This document shows positions 44,641 through 56,900 of a stretch of DNA of 64,000 nucleotides, one piece after another. A program made the position numbers and the translations under genes. This stretch comes from Phlebotomus papatasi (taxonomy: Eukaryota; Arthropoda; Insecta; Diptera; Psychodidae): assembly GCF_024763615.1 (NCBI RefSeq), contig NC_077224.1:81168712-81232711 (forward strand), given 5' to 3'. A model generated the notes under the pieces. The model made no database searches and was not told the origin of the DNA. It worked only from the letters and a program-made list of their open reading frames with translations. Within the stretch, counting starts at the first letter, position 1, and the number at the start of each line of letters is the position of its first letter.

Positions 44641-46500
44641 GGGTTTCAGGGTTTTCGCAAAAATATCTCGAAGATTCAAAAGTGTTTGGTGCTATGTCTT
44701 TAAAGGCTGTCCCAGTCAAAGACAAGTCACTTTGCCTCTTTTACCCTATATGCCATAGTTTTTGTTACATAAATTTAAAAAAAAAGCAATGCTTTAAAAG
44801 CGCAAGAACTTACTTAGACGGTAATTGCTTTCCTTTCCAATGCGTCCACCGCCGTCTTAGCGTTAGTGATCAACCTCCAGCGGCAAACGGTGGAAATCTT
44901 CCTTTTCGAGTTGTATAGGCCGTTGCAGTAAATCTCCTTTTCATGTTTAATCTTTCTTACAAAATTGAATTAGAATATTAAATTATTATTCAAAGAATAT
45001 TATCAGTTTATTGGTTGTGGTGGTTCATAATATACCTCATATCATATCATATACTTTTATTTCGTAAAACTTTTTTTTTAAATTATTTTTATTCAGACTT
45101 ATAAAGTAAGACAAAACATAATTGTCCATTCTATGCATTCAGGTGAAAAAGGAAAAGAAAATGTACTGATAAAATATTCTCGGAACAATCTTCCTCCATA
45201 TTTTAACAATAAATATGACATCTCATCAAAATTTCTTCACAAAATTATAAATAGAAAAATTTCGTTATGCAATCTGAGTCCCGACACGGTATTCAAATCA
45301 CTCAAAAAATCTCAACTAGAATTCTAAAAGCGGCTGTGTATCCTCTTTCCTTTATTGCCTACATATATCTATTTGCATTAACACATGAGCGAAGTCATAT
45401 CAAAAAGGAGAATTTCAATATCCACGCATTTTTTTCCACTCCCACATATAAATTCATTGCCCTCGAAAGAAATTGAAAATTGGAGGGAAACACGGCTTTG
45501 CTTATTGAATCTGTGATTCTCACTCGCGGGGAAATTGATTTTTAGCTAAATTTGAATAAAATGATAGCAATATTTCCTAAACGGTTTGTAGGAGTTTCAA
45601 GTATAAGGTGTTTTTGGAAAGGTCTTGCGAAAGCCTACAGCCTACTAAAGAATTGCGAGAATTAAAGAAAAATTAAACTACAATATTTCTTCAAAAACTT
45701 TTTTCAGATTAATTTAAAATCAGAAGATCGGTCACTATTTTGAGGATTATAAATATAAGTTCGATTGGAGATAGCTTACACAGGCTGTGACTCTACAAGA
45801 ACCTAAGCAAAAAAGCGATATGTGGAGTGAATTCCTATTCACCCTCTTCACATTCAATTTCCACTTTTGAAAGACTCGTGAATATTCCAATGAAAGCAAA
45901 TTATGAATTTATGAAGTCTAAAAATATATTTTTAACACGCATTTTATCAAAAAAAAAATTATTAAATTTTTCACTGTATGTCAAAATCTCGACTATGCCA
46001 TCGTCCATTTCAGCATGTCTCATCGCTCCTGATGCTCTCGTCAAATTAAAACTAATTTGTTTTACGCCTCGTTTTTCCGCACAAACAAATTAAAGAGAAT
46101 GAGAGATGCATGAAAAATCCATTTGACAGAATTAAAATATTTTTCAAAATAAAAAAAAAAATTGACTCATGGCTTTAGGAAGGACGGAGTTGGGAAAAAC
46201 TCGCAATTTTCGTCATTTTATTAACTTGTCATAAATTTTGCCTTAATACAATTTTATTTTCAGGATGGGACCTAAAAACCCAAATACAATTTTACGACCT
46301 TTCAATTAAACTTATCAAATTTTCAATCAAATTTTATTGACATTCCTATAGGCCAATTTTAAATGCGAGGGTTTTTTCTTAGTTAAAGTCACTGGAACAG
46401 TATTTCTTGCGAGCTTTTACAAAAACGAGCTTAGCAATTAATTCTTCAGCTTTTTTTCAATAAGTCAATTTAAAGTCAATTTTATTAATTTTACGGAATT
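44641..46500. other. no gene recognised
   Basis: AT-rich, with a more balanced patch near 44820-44930. The frames at 45133-45476 and 45827-46093 have no motif I recognise. Confidence 0.4.
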
Positions 46501-46710
46501 AGAGGAAGCAAAAGAAGGCTCTCAGGCTAGAGAAGGTTTTCAGACTAGAGGAAAGCCTTCAGGTTTCCCCTAGTTTCTATTGACAAGTTTAATAGCTAGT
46601 ATTAAGTCACACGTTTCCAGATAAGATCAGATTCATTAAAGGAATATAGGAAAAATAAGAAGTGTTCAAAGCCAGAGTTTGTGCGAAGCCTGAGAGACTT
46701 CTTTAAAATT
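46501..46710. repeat. relative of the 13281-13871 MITE, degraded
   Basis: AGATTCATTAAAGGAATATA and GCCAGAGTTTGTGCGAAGCC match 13795-13855. The left side carries GGAAAGCCTTCAGGTTTCCC. The exact ends are lost. Confidence 0.5.
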
Positions 46711-46985
46711 TGGGTTGCTGTTATGCTTTATAAACAAACTATTAACCCATTTATAAAATTCTCAGATAAGGTACAGAATGTTTGATTGACGAATTACTTT
46801 TTATAAAGTAACACTCTACTTAAACACGCGTTCTAACGGTCACTAAATTTGAATTCCTCACATCAGTTCACTACTTAATCCACTTATTTATATTGTGTAA
46901 CTGACTAAGGAAAGAAAATATCACCTAGGATTCAAATCCGGAAAGATATTGAAGAAAAATATTATCAAAATCGACGTGATGTAAC

Positions 46986-47115
46986 GGCCTAGACACACTT
47001 ACAACTTAAGCCGAGAGACGACTTAGTGAAAATTTATGAAAATGTAGTTTAATCATTATTTCGAACATAATTACGCTAAGCCGTCTCTTGGCTAATCCTG
47101 AGGTCTGTCGAGGCC
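46986..47115. mobile_element. MITE, GCCCTAGACACACTTACGAC family, copy 2
   Basis: The left arm GGCCTAGACACACTTACAAC then TTAAGCCGAGAGACG faces TAAGCCGTCTCTTGGCTAA and GAGGCC at the right. Shorter than copy 1; the ends are partly decayed. Confidence 0.65.
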
Positions 47116-47334
47116 CTAAGGCTTTCACGAGACTTTGTGCAAAAATTTTGCATTACTTTCCACGAAGCAAGAAAAGAGTAAATAAAAATGTATTTTTATC
47201 TTGGTCAGAATATTTTTCCACGACATTGAAAATTTTTGAAAGTAATAAAAATAATTTATGTCAAAGTAAAAAAGGTCTTGAAATAACCTAACACTTTGAG
47301 TATTTGGTAGACCTCGGCAAACATGCTTTTTCAA

Positions 47335-47890
47335 GCCATTTTGTAAAAAAGAAACAGAGTAAAAATATAATTTTTAACGGTACTAAAAAATGCAAATTCT
47401 TTAAATTAAGCTAAGCGTAAGAGTTCTCTTCAAGTGTATAATTTCAGTGTTCTGGTGCCGAAAAACAAGTGAAACACTTTGAAGGGATATTTTAGGAAAG
47501 AGGCAAGAAATAAAAAGGAATTTCAAAAATAGTAATTGCTTATGTTATTTCATTTATTATTATTATTAATAATACATATTTGATCCCCTTACTTGGATAA
47601 ATATATAGACTGTAGTTCAATGTCCACAGCCGGCTTAGCGTTGGTGCAAAAAGAGAGCACCAGAGCAAAAAGGTGGAAAAGTTCTTTCTCAGATTATATA
47701 TGCCAGTCATGTAATAACATGTTCATATATACGCTGCTTCACATATTTTTAAAATTCTTCCTCTATTATTATTTCTAGATTTTTGGGAAAATGATAGGGT
47801 GAATAAAGGTACCGCTCATGTTATTAGAACACCATTCAAAATATGGGGTACTCAATCAACAATTTTTCCAGAGTAGTGGCGGGAAAAATT
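47335..47890. other. no gene recognised
   Basis: AT-rich. TAGGGTGAATAAAGGTACCG near 47797 looks like one end of a TA-type MITE, but I find no partner. Confidence 0.35.
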
Positions 47891-47964
47891 CCTACCTTCA
47901 TCCAGGCTTGAACTGGGAAACTTTCGTTGTCTAGGCGAGTGCTCTAACCACTGAATTACAGGAT
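47891..47964 (-). repeat. tRNA-like sequence, probable SINE head
   Basis: On the minus strand it reads TAATTCAGTGGTTAGAGC (A-box type), then GTTCAAGCC (B-box type) about 30 bp later. The spacing fits a tRNA, but the anticodon stem pairs poorly and the acceptor arm does not close, so a functional tRNA is unlikely. A tRNA-derived SINE or tRNA pseudogene is the better call. Confidence 0.5.
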
Positions 47965-48112
47965 AGGGATCTATATACCTATCTTTACATAAGCTATATT
48001 AATCCATTGATATCTACAAAAAGAAAAAGACCCGACGTGTTGATTTTTATGAAGATATTAAGATTTTAGGTGGGGTACTGATAGGGCAGAAAGTGGCTGA
48101 TGAGGTTCTTAA

Positions 48113-48252
48113 CCCTTTAAGGACGATTGGGTCACCGGTGACCCAAAAATTAAATTTTTCCTACGACCTTCTAAAGCTATGTTTTGCTCTAAACAGTCAG
48201 AAAAAATAATTTTTTCAGACCTGCAATTTTTTACCCTCTCGTCCTTAAAGGA
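48113..48252. mobile_element. 140-bp TTAA-flanked MITE with GGTCACCGGTGACC
   Basis: The ends CCCTTTAAGGACGATTGGGT and (reverse complement) TCCTTTAAGGACGAGAGGGT lie between TTAA at 48109-48112 and 48253-48256. It carries one 14-bp palindrome GGTCACCGGTGACC. Related to 13002-13144. Confidence 0.75.
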
Positions 48253-48289
48253 TTAAACGACTGGGTGTATTGAAGCGCTGGAGGGTTAT

Positions 48290-48372
48290 CACTTTGAATC
48301 GTTAAGATTGTCGGGGTGATACAAGGGCCTTGTCCGTCTGTGGGACGTAGCCCCCCTAAGTAAGTAAGTAAT
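48290..48372 (+). repeat. SINE-like tail with (AAGT)n
   Basis: GGGCCTTGTCCGTCTGTGGG followed by ACGTAGCC and CCCCTAAGTAAGTAAGTAA. A comparable end in the opposite orientation is at 52488-52560. The body of the element upstream is not delimited. Confidence 0.45.
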
Positions 48373-48980
48373 GATCTCTTATCACATTTACAGAGATCAT
48401 TTAGATTTATTAGTCCTTACAAAAATCGTGAGCGCTCTAAAGAAAATTGTATCGATCTGTTAATTCTTGCTACTATCACTTTGATCTGTTGAAAGTTGAT
48501 AACTGATGGCGCATACATAGTAAAAGATATTTTTATAATAAACAGCCTTTTTATAAAAAAATTTCCGTTTCTGCCCACAATGCTAAGAGAAATTTAAAAA
48601 AAAAACATTTTTTTAAATTGCTCATAGTCTGCTGTATTGTCTGCTGTAGAATATTGTATCCATCTGAAAATGTGTCAAATGATCGTACCGATCTATCGAT
48701 CAAAACACAATGAACAATAGGGGATTCCTGAAGCCATCGATAAACAATAATCGCTCAGGGATCACATCAACTATCTCCAGAACTTTCGGACCTGAAGCTT
48801 TTTGTAAGCTTTTTCTTCAGGATCTCAAAAAAAATATCTCAACACAACACATTGATTCTTACATGAATTGTCTCGATCAGTCGTTTTCTATCATGTCGGT
48901 TTGTTCATTACTACAGAAATAGTTTTTATCTGTCGATCTCTACAACTATCTTGTAGATCCATAAGTCTTTTCTGAAAAGA

Positions 48981-49210
48981 AGGCAAAGTACCCTCAAAGC
49001 GACCGGATCCTCAATTCGACCGGTAGAGTTATTTATTCATTTTTTTTTATATTTGCACTAATATTTGACGTATGATCTAACATTAATAGGTCAATTATTC
49101 CATAAATAAATACGAATCAGTGACAATTTTGTATAAATTCACCATCAAACATTCAAATATTGACCACCCGGTCGAGTCGAGGAACCGGTCGACTCGAGGG
49201 CACTTTACCT
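48981..49210. mobile_element. MITE, CGACCGG family, copy 3
   Basis: The ends AGGCAAAGTACCCTCAAAGC and (reverse complement) AGGTAAAGTGCCCTCGAGTC; TA follows the right end and GA replaces TA at the left. Internal sequence is nearly the same as 33835-34062. Confidence 0.75.
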
Positions 49211-49212
49211 TA

Positions 49213-51400
49213 CTACAACAAACCTACTTTTAGTGAATTGTATACGATTGTAAAAATCCAGAATTTTATAAACGTTATTGTTCAAATCTGTTCCTGGATT
49301 GTTTTAAAGCTGCTGCAGTATCATTTCCTAATGGATCTTTGTCACAGTACCAAGTTGAAGAGCCGATAGAGTCAGATCGGTCTAGAACGTTACAGGAAAT
49401 TAATGTATGTACTTGGGTCTCCCGGGAGAATCTATATCTTGATGCTAGAAGGTGTGGCGTCTAGTTGCCTTAAGCTCTGGCTCAAATTTTAGTATCTTTT
49501 AGCCGCATATTATACCTATCTATAATAGTCAAACTATAAGGGGTCAAATTTCGAGAATTAACCAACGTATATCTCCGGCTTTTCACATGGACAAAAGGTC
49601 CGCTGTGCTCAAAAAACGTGTTCTAAAACAAATAAATTGAATCATCTCGGCTAACGAGCAACTGATAATTCCAATAATAAACATTTTCCCTCTAAGTCCT
49701 TCCAACCTAAGAATCCGACCGGTATTTTACAGTATCGATCTATCAATCTCTTCAAAGATTTTATCAATCTACTGACCTCTAAGGAAACCGTCATAGACCG
49801 TGGAAATCCGCTGAAATCGTGAAGGATCCACCCCATCTGCCGATTCCTTAAGTCAAATCGACGTTGAATTCTCGAATTGAATCTAAAAAAATTAACTGCA
49901 TTTTGGGAAGCCTTTCATTTAACTTTGCAAGTTTCTAATGTAACATTAACAAAATAAATTATGAGAAAATAAATGTATAGTCATAGTTATATTTTGTAGT
50001 AAATGTTAAATAAACTATGTTAGTTCCTGATACCAAATTTCTCTAATTCTCTTCAAAAGCAGCCATAGAACTCACTCAGTGTCTATATAGCTTCAAAATT
50101 GTGAAAATAAATGATAATTAATTCTCTCACAAATTTGAAATAATATTTATTACTTTCTCATTTCTCAATTAGCATTAGTTTATATTTAATTATCACTGGA
50201 AGTGCTTCAATTATTCAGTTCACTAAAAGCACCTGCCACATTATAGTTTAAACAATTTAAGATTAAATTTTACTCAGTGTCCTGTTTTTCTATTTTTGCA
50301 TGGATTTACATTTTTTTCACCAATTATATTTCCAGTTCATTGGATATTTTATCCAAAATTACGGCTTAGGTGATGTGGAAATTGTGAAAAGTACAAACAT
50401 TGCTGTTTTTCAGGGGATTTCCACTAAATGTTGAGTCAAATAGATTGAAATCTCCAGTGAATTGTGGGAGAGGACCCATGAGAGGGATCTATTCTTAGGG
50501 TAAATAAGTAATTTTTCTCTGTCGACCGAGGAATACACACAATTTAATTGGTTTGACCTTTTGATTGCTTTGGGTAAATAACAAAGGAATTAAGATAGTA
50601 TCAGAAAAGGGGATTATATATAAATGAAATTAATTGATTTAGAATCTGCTGAAAATATCCTATTTGCTCATGGGGCCATTAAAACCATAGAAACGCTCCG
50701 TATGTTCAGGATTATTTGATCCGTAAAACACTCTATATATTTCTCGTGAAAAAGAATTGCAATTTGCTACTACCCCAAAAGCTTTGCTTAAAAGAAATCC
50801 GATTTATTGGTAAAAATTCACCTGGGGATTTCTGGAAAAAATCACTGAACTAAATATAATTTGGGTAGATATTTAAAAAAAAAAGGTCTCTGGACTTGTT
50901 TCCACGAAGTGGCTTATTGGAATCCTGACACCGCATTTACCGCATATGGAATGCCTTTGATGTTACAATCATGCAATGTTACAAACAGGAAGGACTGACA
51001 AATAAATTTTTGCCACATCGGTTTTCTATTGATTTAATATCAGTTTAGTTGGAATTTTCAATGACAGGTAGTCCATCGGAACGGGCTTTGAGTAAATTAA
51101 TTTAAAATTCAAGTGCAATTTGTCTCTATTATAGAACTTCTCTGATAATACAACTTTCAATACTTATGGTTTTCATTAATTGCTTTTTAATATTATTGAA
51201 TACTTATTATTATTATTATGGAAATATTATTGTTAAAACTAGTTTCTAATACATCTGCGAAATGTAATTATCAATCTTGACGGAAAATCTAGCGCAATCT
51301 AACAGAAAATCCGTTGACACTTTACTGAATTTCGAAATTTATTTTTATTAAGAAATAATTTAGAAATTATAAATATTAGGAAAAGAAACACATTCGTACA
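49213..51400. other. AT-rich, no gene recognised
   Basis: A more balanced patch lies at 49370-49860, with a 61-codon minus frame that lacks motifs. The remainder is AT-rich. No paired repeat ends found. Confidence 0.4.
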
Positions 51401-51655
51401 CTGAGAGAAATCGGTAAAAGTTAAAATAACATTCTAAAAATGTTAATTTTACCCCACAGTATTGATTCAAAAACGGTGTAAATACTACCCTTTTTAGGTG
51501 TATTATGGGTTAAAGTTACCCTTTTTTATGTTGATTTTACCCTCTAATGATGTAAAATTAACATTAAAAAATGTTGATATATTTTTACCCCCGAAAAGTG
51601 TTAAAGTTATGACGAAAAAGAGTTAATCGTAGCCTCTTTTTTTCTCAGTGTATAA
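51401..51655. mobile_element. MITE, CACTGAGAAAAA family, copy 2
   Basis: The left end CACTGAGAGAAATCGGTAAA faces the right end GCCTCTTTTTTTCTCAGTGT. TGTTAATTTTACCC, AAAACGGTGTAAATA and TTAAAGTTATGACGAAAAAG are shared with 51822-52074. Confidence 0.75.
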
Positions 51656-51821
51656 GTTATTGTAAATATCTTGTTATTTTACTTGATTGTAAATTATTCT
51701 GAAAGAAGCATGTGGAAAACCGCATTAATGCGAACCGTAGATCCCTTTTCAGCTGTCGACGAGTTTTCGGTAAGACATGGGGGTCTTTCGCCGAAAATCA
51801 TGTTATTGGTATATACAAACA

Positions 51822-52074
51822 CTGAAAGAATTCCGAAAAGTTAAAATAACACACCAGAATTTACTCTGCATTTTACCCTGCAGTATTGATGCAAAATCGG
51901 TGAAAATATTACCCTTTTTATGTGTACTGGGGGTTAAAGTTACCCTTTTTCATGTTAATTTTACCCTTAAAAGCGTGTAAAATTAACAATAAAAATGTTA
52001 ATATATTTTGACACCTAAAAATTGTTAAAGTTATGATGAAAAAAAGTTAATCGCACCTTCTTTTTTTCTCAATG
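51822..52074. mobile_element. MITE, CACTGAGAAAAA family, copy 3
   Basis: Lies in the same orientation as 51401-51655 and is separated from it by 166 bp. The left end is CACTGAAAGAATTCCGAAAA and the right end CCTTCTTTTTTTCTCAATGA. A close pair of related copies. Confidence 0.75.
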
Positions 52075-52487
52075 ATACCATCATTAGACTGGTAATGCAG
52101 CTGTGATATGGTGGCCAAGGGTCGATTTTAAAAATTCGGTGTGGGCACTACAACTTACTTACTTGGCTAACGAGGTGAGGCTTCCGGAAATCGCCGGGAA
52201 AATAGAATTCACTCAGGGAAAACTCATCAACTTTTTCCAGAGCTTTCGGTTCGGCCTCCAAGCCTGCATCAGTGGTCAAGTCTTCCGAAAGTCTTTCCGT
52301 TTTCTGAGATTCGTTCATTAATTGGGTCAGAATGTTCACTGGGCATGTAGGGAATGGGGGCACTTTTTTACAATTTTCTAGAATTTCTCTAACACCGTCT
52401 TTCACAATTTTCTTCACTTTACTTCTTTCTTTGGCTTTTTCGAGGTATCCGCTTTTCTTTGGCTTTTTCGAGGTCTTTGTCCGCACT

Positions 52488-52560
52488 TACTTATTACTTA
52501 CTTAGGTGGCTGCAACGTCCCTCTAAGGGATCGAACCTCTCGCACTCGGTGGCAGCCAAA
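52488..52560 (-). repeat. SINE-like tail with B-box and (AAGT)n
   Basis: On the minus strand GGCTGCCACCGAGTGCGAGA leads to GGTTCGATCCC, which fits a Pol III B-box, then GGGACGTTGCAGCCACC and AAGTAAGTAATAAGTAAG. A second AAGT-type tail, ACTTACTTACTTGG, is at about 52150. Confidence 0.5.
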
Positions 52561-52820
52561 ATCCCGAAAAGGCCAAAATCCCGACAACCAAAATCCCGAA
52601 AACCGAAATCCCGAATGTTCAAAATCCTGAAATAGATGAAATTATATGGGGAAAAATCTTTAGAATAATTTTCCAAGACACAGAAAATTTCCTTTCGCCT
52701 CCAGCAAGCATTTGTATAATCGTGGGAGTAGCTAAGCTATAACACTTTTAAGAATTCGTGATTTTGGCTTTCAGAATTTTGACCCATTCGGGATTTTGGC
52801 TTTCGGGATTTTGACCGGGA
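52555..52820. repeat. CCAAAATCCCGAAAA low-complexity array, two orientations
   Basis: CCAAAATCCCGAAAAGG-type words run on the plus strand at 52555-52632. Their complement (CGGGATTTTGGCTTTCGGG) lies at 52760-52815, with unrelated sequence between. Same word as 36656-37620. Confidence 0.8.
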
Positions 52821-53880
52821 CCCGGGTGTCCAATGTAACATAATGTGCAGAGGATGCAATCAAACTGTGTGTGCGACTATCTCAGCTTATGCAACATCAG
52901 GCGGGTGCTGTTTGGTAAAGCGGTGTTGTCTGATGAAGACCTATCAAGATTAAAGCTGCCTGTCTAATGGAGTTTATCCGAAAAACTGGCTGACTTGAAC
53001 TATCTTGCCCTTAATAGGGATTAATTTAATTAGGGATGCATAATGCACCCAAAGGAAGCATCTAAACGGGGGCATTTTATTTCGAAATCGCCATTTTGAC
53101 ACAAAATCCCCCACTGAGCTTTAGACCGGTGCATTTTTGCCTATCTTTTGGCACTCAAAATCTCCCTCTGCGAAAGCTCCATATGTTTATGTTCAAATAT
53201 TTTGACATTTTAAGCGATTTCAAATCATTTTTTTTTTGTTTTTCAAGAGATGTTTTTCTCGTGATCTATTTTCAAATTATCAAAAGTCGAAAAGCAGGTG
53301 AAATAGGGTCATGGTATCGATCTCTCTTCTGAATATATAGTTTAATCTTCTTAATATGGTCGAATTGTTAACTAGACATCATTAAATAGAAATAAAGAAA
53401 TAGTTAAATAGAATAAAGTTGATTTATATAAAAATAAAAACTTAGGATATTTTCTTAATTTAGCAACAATATTAGCATAAAATCCTGCGGTAAGACGGTT
53501 ATGATATAGAGGATGGGTGCCTCATCTGCTCTTCCTTATGAAGTGTCCGTAACTTTAAATACATAAATATTAACTTTACCAGTCTTTAACAAATTCTTTG
53601 ATTGTAAAACATTGTGTAATTGACGTTCGAAACGTTTCGAAATAAAATAGAAAGTCTTCCAGACTATCTATTTTAGTTAGAGCACACTTGGAGAATTTAT
53701 AACAGAGGGTAGAGAAAATTTATCTCAGGCATGAACCACTAGGGGAGATTTCCCGAGACTCACCGGTGCATAGCACAGTGGGGTGCATTTCGAAATCCCC
53801 CCGTATAGAAGACGCCAAAAAGGAGCCTTTGTTGCAACGGTTCCGCAAAGAATCGCCCTCATTGTAATCCAATCCAATTG
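52821..53880. other. no gene recognised
   Basis: A moderately balanced block at 52830-53100 followed by AT-rich sequence. The 78-codon frame at 53096-53332 has no motif. Confidence 0.4.
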
Positions 53881-53961
53881 AATCATTGACTTAAGAACTT
53901 ATTAAGTTCCTAATAAATACTTAATATATTATCCGGGTCTACTAATTTACACACCAACATT

Positions 53962-56900
53962 CATTCATTCATTCATTCATTTTCAACCGCTTATCCCTAT
54001 TGGGGTCGCGGGCCCATGACATCCAATCTAGCAGCCCACGCCTGTCGGTCCTCCGCCACTTCAGGAAGATGTTCGGGTTCGATCCCGAGGCGTTCCAAGG
54101 CAAGATTCTGAATTTGATTCAGCCACCTTGTCCTAGGTCTGCCTCGAGGCCGAAGTCTCCTCACAATGGCTTGCATAGCTTTTCTGGGGAATCTTTCTTC
54201 ATTCATGCGTTGAACATGTCCATACCATCGAAGTTGTGATCTCTCAACCCGAAGAAGCAGCTCCTCGATTCTTAGTTCCTCACGAACGGCCACATTCCTC
54301 ACTCGATCTCTACGAGTGATTCCCTTTACCGCTCGAAGGTACCTCATCTCGGCAGCTTGTACTCGCGATCTTACCCTTTCGGTCATTACCCAAATCTCAT
54401 GACCATAGGTGAGAATAGGAATGAACACAGCTTTGAAAACCGATAATTTAGCCGATCGACTAAGCTCGACCTTCCTCAACACGCTTCTGCCAAGCTCCCT
54501 CATTACTGCAGAAGCCTGACCGATTCGCGACGAGAGTTCTGCCTCCATCCTACCATCACTCGTGAATAACACCCCGAGATACTTGAACTTCTCCACCTGT
54601 GTCAATGAGTCTCCACTAACATGTAGAGTGCATTTCACAGATTGTCGGGAAATCACCATTACTTCCGACTTACCCACGTTCACCTTCATACCTGTTTCGG
54701 CACAAACATTTACAAATCGGTCAAGTGTGCGCTGAAGCTCTTCTTCGGAAGATCCAAAAAGAACCAAATCATCTGCATAGAGGAGATGGCTCACCCTGAA
54801 ATCCCCAATACGAATCGCATTCCGCCCCCGACTGCGTTCCATAATCTTGTCCATGTATATTATGAACAACAATGGTGATAGAACACACCCTTGGCGCAGT
54901 CCAACACTCACTTGAAAACCTTCCGATTTGGATCCGTTTACACGAACACAGCTACTACAGTCTCTGTACAATGACTGAATGGCTCCTACCAATTCTTCAT
55001 CCAGTCCGTACTCGTGCAGTACATCCCAAAGTTGTTCTCTCGGTACTCGGTCATATGCTTTTTCCAAATCTATGAAACAAGCATAGAGTGGAATTGCATA
55101 CTCCCAAGCCTTTTCGACAATCATCCTCAGGGTAAAAAGCTGATCCGTGGTGCTTCTACCAGGTCTGAAACCGCATTGTTCCTCACCCAGTCTGGGTTCG
55201 ACTATTTCTCGACATCTTCTCTCAAGGATTTTGGCATACACTTTGCCGGGCAAACTCAGAAGGGAAATTCCCCTATAATTGGAGCAATCTTTCTTGTTTC
55301 CCTTCTTGAATATGGGTACAATGACCCCAACTTGCCAGTCCTTTGGTGCTCTCCCACTTTGCCAAGCCACCTTAAAGACACGCGTGAGCCAATTGACACC
55401 CGCTATACCCATGAGTTTTAGCATTTCGGGACGTATTTCGTCAATTCCTGCAGCTTTTCCATCCTTCAATTTACTAATCGCATACAGGACTTCACTCTCT
55501 GAAGGACTACTTTCCTCCCTGCCTTTACTCCTGGGTACGTCATCATCAGTGCCTTGCTGAGGATTGAGCAATTCTGAGAAGTACTCTTTCCAGCGATTTA
55601 AAACCTCTTCCTCTTTGGTCAGAAGATTCCCTTCCTTGGATGTTACTCCTTGGATGGAATTGCTCTTCTTCCCTCGGAGTCTTCGGACTGTTTGCCAGAA
55701 AGTTTTGTTTGCCGACCTATAGTCAAGCTCCAGCTTTTCACCGAACTTTTTCCACGCCTCCTCTCTAGCGGCTTTAACTGCGAGCTTTGCAGCCTTTCGC
55801 GCCTCAACATAACGATCACGAGAATCAGAATCCTTACGTTGTATGTACAACTTGTAAGCCTTCTTTTTCTCTCCAACGGCTTCTTTTACTCCCGGTGTTC
55901 CCCACCAAGATGACCGTTTCACGTTGTTCGTCACATTAATGCGCTTAACGCCACAAGCTTCTGTAGCCGAGGCCAAAATGGCTGTTTGGAAGCAGGCCCA
56001 TTCAGCCTCTATGTCAGAAGGAGACTGTGGAATTTGTTCAAACCTTTCCTGTATGCCCTTCACAAATTTTTCCTCAACGTCTTTCTTCTTGAGACTCTCC
56101 CACCTAATGCATTTAAGCACTTTGCTCTTACCCTTAGGTAGAGCGGGAGGATCTTCGTTGAGGTTAATTTTTGCAAAGAGCAGGTGGTGATCAGTTGACA
56201 GTTCAGCACTGTTAAAAACTCGAACGTCTTGGACAATTCTTCTATCAACACCGGGAACCAGGACAAAGTCAATTATTGACTTAAGTCCTCGTTTTGTGTC
56301 TTCCCAGGTGTATTTATGAATCTCCTTGTGCTGGAAAAAGGTATTCATGATCGAATAACCTTTGATTGCGCAGAAATCCAGCAACATTTTACCGTTCGGG
56401 TTCTCACTCTTATCCCCGTTCTTCCCAATCACACCCCTCCATGTCTCAGAGTCAACACCAACATGGGCATTGAAATCCCCAAACAACACAACTGAATCCG
56501 CTTCAGAAGATGCCTTATTCAGGACTTCCTCCACTTCATCTAGGAAAGCTGGGTACTCTGACGATGCGTTCGGTGCGTACACCTGCAACACCGCCAGGGA
56601 AGATCTCTCAAGTTTGATCTTGATACCCATCACTCTCCCACTGTGTGTCCAGACATCACAAACCCTGTCTGACAGCCGAGGGCTTGTGAGTATCCCCACA
56701 CCCGCCTGTGCAGACATTTCCGGTGCCACTCCAGACAGGAAAAGTTGCCACCCTTCCTCAAGATCCACAGTTCCACTACCTCTTTGCTTAGTAGACGAAA
56801 CACCAATTATATCTAATTGGAATCTTTTTGCTTCGCTCTTAAGCTCCTGGTGCTTCCCTGTGAGTGAAAAGATATTCCATGTAGCCATTCTGAAGTGCCG

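Noticed and set aside
47891..47964. Functional tRNA gene
   Set aside because: A- and B-box-like words are present but the anticodon stem and acceptor arm do not pair, so a SINE head or tRNA pseudogene is more likely.
52148..52486. Lysine-rich 112-codon minus frame
   Set aside because: It is built across repeated pieces (the hammerhead-like motif, an AAGT tail and a duplicated CTTTTTCGAGGT word) and has no recognisable domain.
55014..55421. 135-codon plus-strand frame and its neighbours
   Set aside because: They are shadows of the LINE reverse-transcriptase ORF.
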